Source: a bacterium (GTDB lineage Bacteria > Patescibacteria > ABY1 > JACQRZ01). From it: a DNA stretch of 11,019 bases. Under the pieces are notes generated by a model. It made no database searches, was not told the origin of the DNA, and was given only the letters and a program-made list of their open reading frames with translations. A program made the translations under genes and the position numbers. How positions within the stretch are numbered: the first letter of the stretch is position 1; every line of letters starts with the position of its first letter. Where the stretch lies: positions 1 to 11,019 of the forward strand of contig JAUYIE010000027.1 in NCBI GenBank assembly GCA_030688365.1, in the 5' to 3' direction. Shown in pieces: positions 8,650-11,019 of this stretch.

Positions 8650-8666
8650 AATAACCTCCTGGTGAG
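8642..8666 (-). promoter_or_regulatory. Hairpin presenting AGGAGG in its loop, rpoB leader
   Basis: CTCACC (8666-8661) pairs with GGTGAG (8647-8642), leaving a 13-base loop that holds the whole SD AGGAGG (8660-8655) and the first two bases of the ATG; the G of the ATG is in the stem. An exposed SD in a closed loop could help ribosome loading or be a target for a regulatory protein. The stem is only 6 bp, so it may be coincidental. Confidence 0.4.
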
Positions 8667-8699
8667 AATGAAACTTTTAAAATGTTGCCAAACTGTAAG

Positions 8700-8711
8700 A
8701 CTTCATGAAGT
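8700..8711. repeat. 12-base palindrome ACTTCATGAAGT
   Basis: A perfect 12-base palindrome in the untranslated region ahead of rpoB, about 30 bases downstream of the inferred transcription start. It could be a dimeric protein site or a small RNA hairpin. Nothing else supports a function. Confidence 0.3.
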
Positions 8712-8720
8712 GCTTCTATA

Positions 8721-8810
8721 TATAAGGAAGAAGCGACACGTATAAGGCATACTACCAGGATTATAAGGAAAGTCAAGGACTTATTAAGCAATATGGCCTA
8801 GTCTATAAGC
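8721..8810 (-). repeat. Array of five CTTATA-like heptamers, 20-21 base period
   Basis: Plus-strand heptamers begin at 8721 (TATAAGG), 8741 (TATAAGG), 8762 (TATAAGG), 8783 (ATTAAGC) and 8804 (TATAAGC), at intervals of 20, 21, 21 and 21 bases. The 13-14 base spacers are unrelated to each other. The spacing is about two helical turns, which would place the sites on one face of the DNA. The array covers the candidate rpoB promoter from about -65 to +20, as expected for an operator. The region is A/T-rich, so chance must be considered. Confidence 0.45.
8749..8776 (-). promoter_or_regulatory. Candidate rpoBC promoter
   Basis: Minus strand: TTGACT (8776-8771, five of six consensus bases), 16 bases, then TAGTAT (8754-8749, four of six) preceded by TGG, an extended -10. 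Transcription would begin near 8742, giving a leader of about 200 bases before rpoB and about 93 before the leader frame. A weaker alternative lies upstream: TTGAGA followed by T/A-rich TATTAT-like sequence around 8835-8865. Confidence 0.45.
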
Positions 8811-8811
8811 T

Positions 8812-8844
8812 TTTATAATAAAAATCCTTTATTTATAATAAAAA
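8812..8844. repeat. Two 13-base A/T direct repeats, 20 bases apart
   Basis: TTTATAATAAAAA occurs at 8812-8824 and 8832-8844. It continues the ~20-base period of the neighbouring heptamer array and could act as A/T-rich upstream promoter sequence. Low complexity limits what can be said. Confidence 0.4.
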
Positions 8845-8901
8845 ATAACTCATTAATCGTCTCAAAATACCTTGACATACGGGTAATGAATACGAAAATG
8901 T

Positions 8902-8944
8902 ATCAACAGATACCCCACCTTAATACACAAGTTATCAACAGGTA
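8902..8944 (+). repeat. Paired ATCAACAGRTA repeats resembling DnaA boxes
   Basis: ATCAACAGATA (8902-8912) and ATCAACAGGTA (8934-8944) differ at one base and are 32 bases apart, about three helical turns. The second is part of TTATCAACA (8932-8940), one mismatch from the classic DnaA box TTATCCACA; the first is part of GTATCAACA, two mismatches. They lie just past the 3' end of the Mur ligase gene. They may be weak DnaA sites, another protein's sites, or chance. Confidence 0.3.
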
Positions 8945-8953
8945 AAAATACTA

Positions 8954-10306
8954 TTATTTAGTACTTTTAGCACTTAATCTGATAGCTTCACGTGCAATTT
9001 CGCCTTCATTCCATGGTAATGTCGTACCAGATGACCCCATAATCATGTGTTCAGCCCCCTTTCCTGTAAGTATGACGATATCACCGGCAGTAGCCATATT
9101 ACATGCCTTAATTATAGCTTTTTTTCTATCTTGTATCATAAAGAGATCCATATCTTTCACTTTACCTGCATCAATCGCGCCATTCGCGACCTGTTCAATA
9201 ATCAAGTCTGGATCCTCGTCATACGGATCCTCATTTGTCACAATCACGATATCTGCATTTTTTCCCGCCATAGCTCCTAAGATAGGTCTGCGAGAAGTAT
9301 CGCGACCTCCTCCTGTAGAACCAAGTACATGAATAATACGTATTCCATCCACCATGTACACCTTCCTTATGTACGTATACAACGCCTTCAACGATGCCGG
9401 CTCGGGCGCATAATCTACCAAGACACGATAATCTTGACCTTCATCAATCCATTCCATACGACCAGGTATATTACGTGTGTGCAATAAAGTATCTTTCAGC
9501 GGTTCAATCTCAATCCCTAACGCATCAACGGTAACATAAGCGCATGCTGTATTATATACGTTAAATAGACCCTCAAGACATGTCTGAATACGAATATGAT
9601 TCAGAACAAAATCAACATGATTAGGAATAATTTTAACACCAGAAATAGAATACCATTGATGAAACAATTCTTTGGGGTGTGGTTGCATGCCAAATCCTAT
9701 TTTTTTGTCAGCCGAAAACTGTAAAAAATAGTGGGCAAGATCATCATCAGTATTAGCAACAATTATTTTAGGAATTTTTTTATCTCCAAGGATTTTCTTG
9801 TATGACCCTGCTAATGAAGCAAATAATCGTCCTTTCGCCTTTTGATACTTTTCAAAACTTCCATGCGATTCTATGTGTTCAGGAGTCAAATTGGTATACA
9901 CCGCCACATCTACATCCAAACCCGCAAGTCTCCCTTGCGCTAATCCTTCTGATGATGTTTCTATAACGACATGGGTGCATCCTTCACTGACCATTTGAGC
10001 AAGCAGTGATTGCAGTGCCCCTCTACCCAACATGGTCATCTTCAAATCATTATTCCATTCCCTATTTCCCACCCGAAAAAGGACACTGCTCGCAAGTCCT
10101 ACTTTTTTCCCAGACGCCTTCAAAAGATCAGCAATAAGGATAGATGTCGTGCTTTTACCATTAGTACCTGTAACACCTATAACAACCAATTTGCGACTTG
10201 GGTACTGATATCGCCATGCCACAATACCAGTAAGAATCCTGTGATACCACTGGAAAAATATTTTTGGCAAAACCGCACGTGCACATTTTTTTAAAAAATA
10301 AATCAT
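8954..10306 (-). CDS. MurE-like Mur ligase without the uridine-binding domain
   Basis: This 450-residue protein belongs to the Mur ligase family and is closest to MurE, the cytoplasmic enzyme that adds the third amino acid to UDP-MurNAc-dipeptide using ATP. Visible motifs: P-loop GVTGTNGKST (44-53), TNLTPEHIESHG (138-149), the lysine carbamylated in MurE (K158 in YQKAKGRLF), GLFNVYNTACA (246-256), PGRMEWI (281-287), DYAPEPASL (298-306), GSTGGGRDTSRRP (329-341) and TGKGAEH (414-420). The P-loop is about 65 residues nearer the N-terminus than in E. coli MurE, so the uridine-binding domain is missing. A hydrophobic, basic stretch (1-35) stands in its place. Where MurE has the amino-acid-selecting DNPR, this protein has EDPY (359-362). 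I recall this short form as common in Patescibacteria. Which residue it adds is unknown. ATG overlaps the exonuclease stop (ATGA); tandem TAA TAG ends it. Confidence 0.88.
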   Translation of the reverse strand: MIYFLKKCARAVLPKIFFQWYHRILTGIVAWRYQYPSRKLVVIGVTGTNGKSTTSILIADLLKASGKKVGLASSVLFRVGNREWNNDLKMTMLGRGALQSLLAQMVSEGCTHVVIETSSEGLAQGRLAGLDVDVAVYTNLTPEHIESHGSFEKYQKAKGRLFASLAGSYKKILGDKKIPKIIVANTDDDLAHYFLQFSADKKIGFGMQPHPKELFHQWYSISGVKIIPNHVDFVLNHIRIQTCLEGLFNVYNTACAYVTVDALGIEIEPLKDTLLHTRNIPGRMEWIDEGQDYRVLVDYAPEPASLKALYTYIRKVYMVDGIRIIHVLGSTGGGRDTSRRPILGAMAGKNADIVIVTNEDPYDEDPDLIIEQVANGAIDAGKVKDMDLFMIQDRKKAIIKACNMATAGDIVILTGKGAEHMIMGSSGTTLPWNEGEIAREAIRLSAKSTK

Positions 10307-10854
10307 AATCCAATCAATTTACGAAATACTTGCACTGTCGCTTTTACATCGTCTAGCGCACGATGTGTTGGCCGATGTGAAATATCAAAATATGATGAAA
10401 GTGTGTGTAAACTATAACTTGGTAGCCGCATAGTCTTTTGCGCAATAATACGTGTATCAAGAATATGTGCATGCGTCAAATCAACGTTATGTCGACCTGC
10501 ATGGTAATGTAAAATCGGCAAATCAAATGCTTTAATATTTTGTCCACCCACAGCTCCCCCATTCAAAAAATCATTCAACTCTGTAAGTACTCGTTTTATA
10601 GGCAACCCTTCCTTGTTCAAAACATCTATATCCAAATGGTTAACATCAAATGCGCTTTGATCTGGTGTACCGTCAAAAAAAACATATCGATGAAATGGTA
10701 TACCCACCGGCTCTTGTTGTGAAAGTAATTCCCCTGGCGCAAATTTTAATGCTCCCACTTCCAACACCTCCGTGCTTATAGCAAGACCATTGGTTTCAAT
10801 ATCAAGAAATATTACGGGATAGTCGGAAATAATTGTATGTAACTCTTCCATCAT
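10303..10854 (-). CDS. DnaQ-like DEDDh 3'-5' exonuclease
   Basis: This 183-residue protein has the three motifs of the DnaQ/epsilon exonuclease superfamily: FLDIETNGL (D18, E20), GQNIKAFDLPIL (N106, D111) and HRALDDVKAT (H164, D169), the DEDDh type that removes nucleotides from 3' ends with two metal ions. It has no further domain, so it may be a free-standing proofreading subunit, an RNase T/oligoribonuclease-like RNase or a repair nuclease; the sequence alone does not decide. I placed the start at ATG 10854 because the upstream FemAB-type gene ends in ATGA overlapping it. A GTG at 10899 is also in frame but would add 15 residues inside that gene. A second ATG follows immediately at 10851. 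Its TGA overlaps the Mur ligase ATG by four bases, so all three genes are probably co-translated. It has no visible SD. Confidence 0.88.
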   Translation of the reverse strand: MMEELHTIISDYPVIFLDIETNGLAISTEVLEVGALKFAPGELLSQQEPVGIPFHRYVFFDGTPDQSAFDVNHLDIDVLNKEGLPIKRVLTELNDFLNGGAVGGQNIKAFDLPILHYHAGRHNVDLTHAHILDTRIIAQKTMRLPSYSLHTLSSYFDISHRPTHRALDDVKATVQVFRKLIGL

Positions 10855-11019
10855 ATTGATCGTCGTATAAGTCGCGCAAGTGTATAAAACTGATACCACC
10901 CGGACTGCAATGGTATATCAAATGTTCCAGGCATGGTAACTACCTCCCCACCAAACCCTTTTTTAAACCTACTCACGTTCGCCAAGGGGTGTGATGATTT
11001 GTCAGACGGGGACCCTCCC
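10851..11019 (-). CDS. FemAB-family peptidyltransferase, C-terminal fragment
   Basis: The last 55 codons of a gene entering from the right edge are open in one frame and end at TGA (10853-10851). The segment beginning SDKSSHPLANVSRFKKGFGG, followed by EVVTMPGTFDIPL and an aromatic/basic tail (WYQFYTLARLIRR), matches the C-terminal signature of FemA/FemX/MurM-type proteins, which transfer amino acids from aminoacyl-tRNA to the lipid-linked peptidoglycan precursor to build cross-bridges. The HP...G-x-RFK-x-GFGG core and the following GT(F/Y)D are the most telling parts. The catalytic N-terminal portion is outside the window, so activity cannot be judged. Its TGA overlaps the exonuclease ATG (ATGA), and the Mur ligase next but one acts on the same peptide stem, which supports the assignment. 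Confidence 0.75.
   Translation of the reverse strand, partial: GGSPSDKSSHPLANVSRFKKGFGGEVVTMPGTFDIPLQSGWYQFYTLARLIRRSI

Noticed and set aside
8873..8878. TTGACA on the plus strand
   Set aside because: No -10 box at 16-18 bases and no plus-strand gene downstream.
8949..8963. TACTA/TAGTA hairpin followed by five T at the end of the Mur ligase gene
   Set aside because: A 5-bp stem made mostly of A/T pairs that overlaps the stop codon is too weak to call a terminator.
10855..10899. GTG start extending the exonuclease by 15 residues
   Set aside because: These bases encode the C-terminus of the FemAB-type protein, and the ATGA overlap points to the start at 10854.
10880..10910. TTGCAG and TATACA promoter-like boxes ahead of the exonuclease
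   Set aside because: Poor -35, and they lie inside the FemAB coding region just before a translationally coupled junction; probably chance.
8954..11019. TGA recoded as glycine, as in some Patescibacteria
   Set aside because: Both TGA codons here end genes at ATGA overlaps, and the long genes contain no in-frame TGA.

Overview
This window most likely comes from a Patescibacteria (Candidate Phyla Radiation) genome. Three things suggest this. The MurE-like ligase begins almost directly at its ATP-binding loop and has no N-terminal uridine-binding domain. A FemAB-type gene, a DnaQ-like exonuclease and this ligase are chained by ATGA overlaps. rpoB has no ribosomal protein L10 or L7/L12 gene just upstream, and the main genes have weak or no Shine-Dalgarno (SD) sequences. 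TGA is used as a normal stop twice, so this is not one of the lineages that read TGA as glycine. The lineage call is inference from remembered family features, not from a search.

All recognised genes lie on the minus strand and are read from right to left. At 10851-11019 is the C-terminal end of a FemAB-family peptidyltransferase. Its stop overlaps the start of a DEDDh 3'-5' exonuclease (10303-10854), whose stop in turn overlaps the start of a MurE-like Mur ligase (8954-10306). FemAB and MurE both act on the peptidoglycan stem peptide, so this is probably the end of a cell-wall operon that has taken in a nuclease gene.

A 413-base gap (8541-8953) separates that operon from rpoB. It holds a candidate extended -10 promoter, five CTTATA-like heptamers spaced 20-21 bases apart across that promoter, and a hairpin whose loop displays a perfect AGGAGG. 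That AGGAGG serves a 48-codon upstream frame overlapping the start of rpoB. rpoB (5163-8540) and rpoC (1129-5139) follow, 23 bases apart, encode complete RNA polymerase beta and beta' subunits, and end at a clear hairpin terminator (1059-1112).

The gap left of rpoC (805-1128) is dense with signals. There is a near-consensus promoter (TTGACA, 17 bases, TATAGT), a possible ~120-base small RNA or leader ending in a 15-bp hairpin and a T-run, and a second promoter whose spacer contains a run of nine G. The second promoter precedes a secreted or membrane-anchored protein built from ~50-residue SYYD repeats. That gene runs off the left edge and would not be found by a search requiring an ATG start and a stop codon. 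The strongest hypothesis here is that this surface protein is switched on and off by G-tract slippage in its promoter. No insertion sequences, CRISPR arrays, tRNA or rRNA genes were seen.
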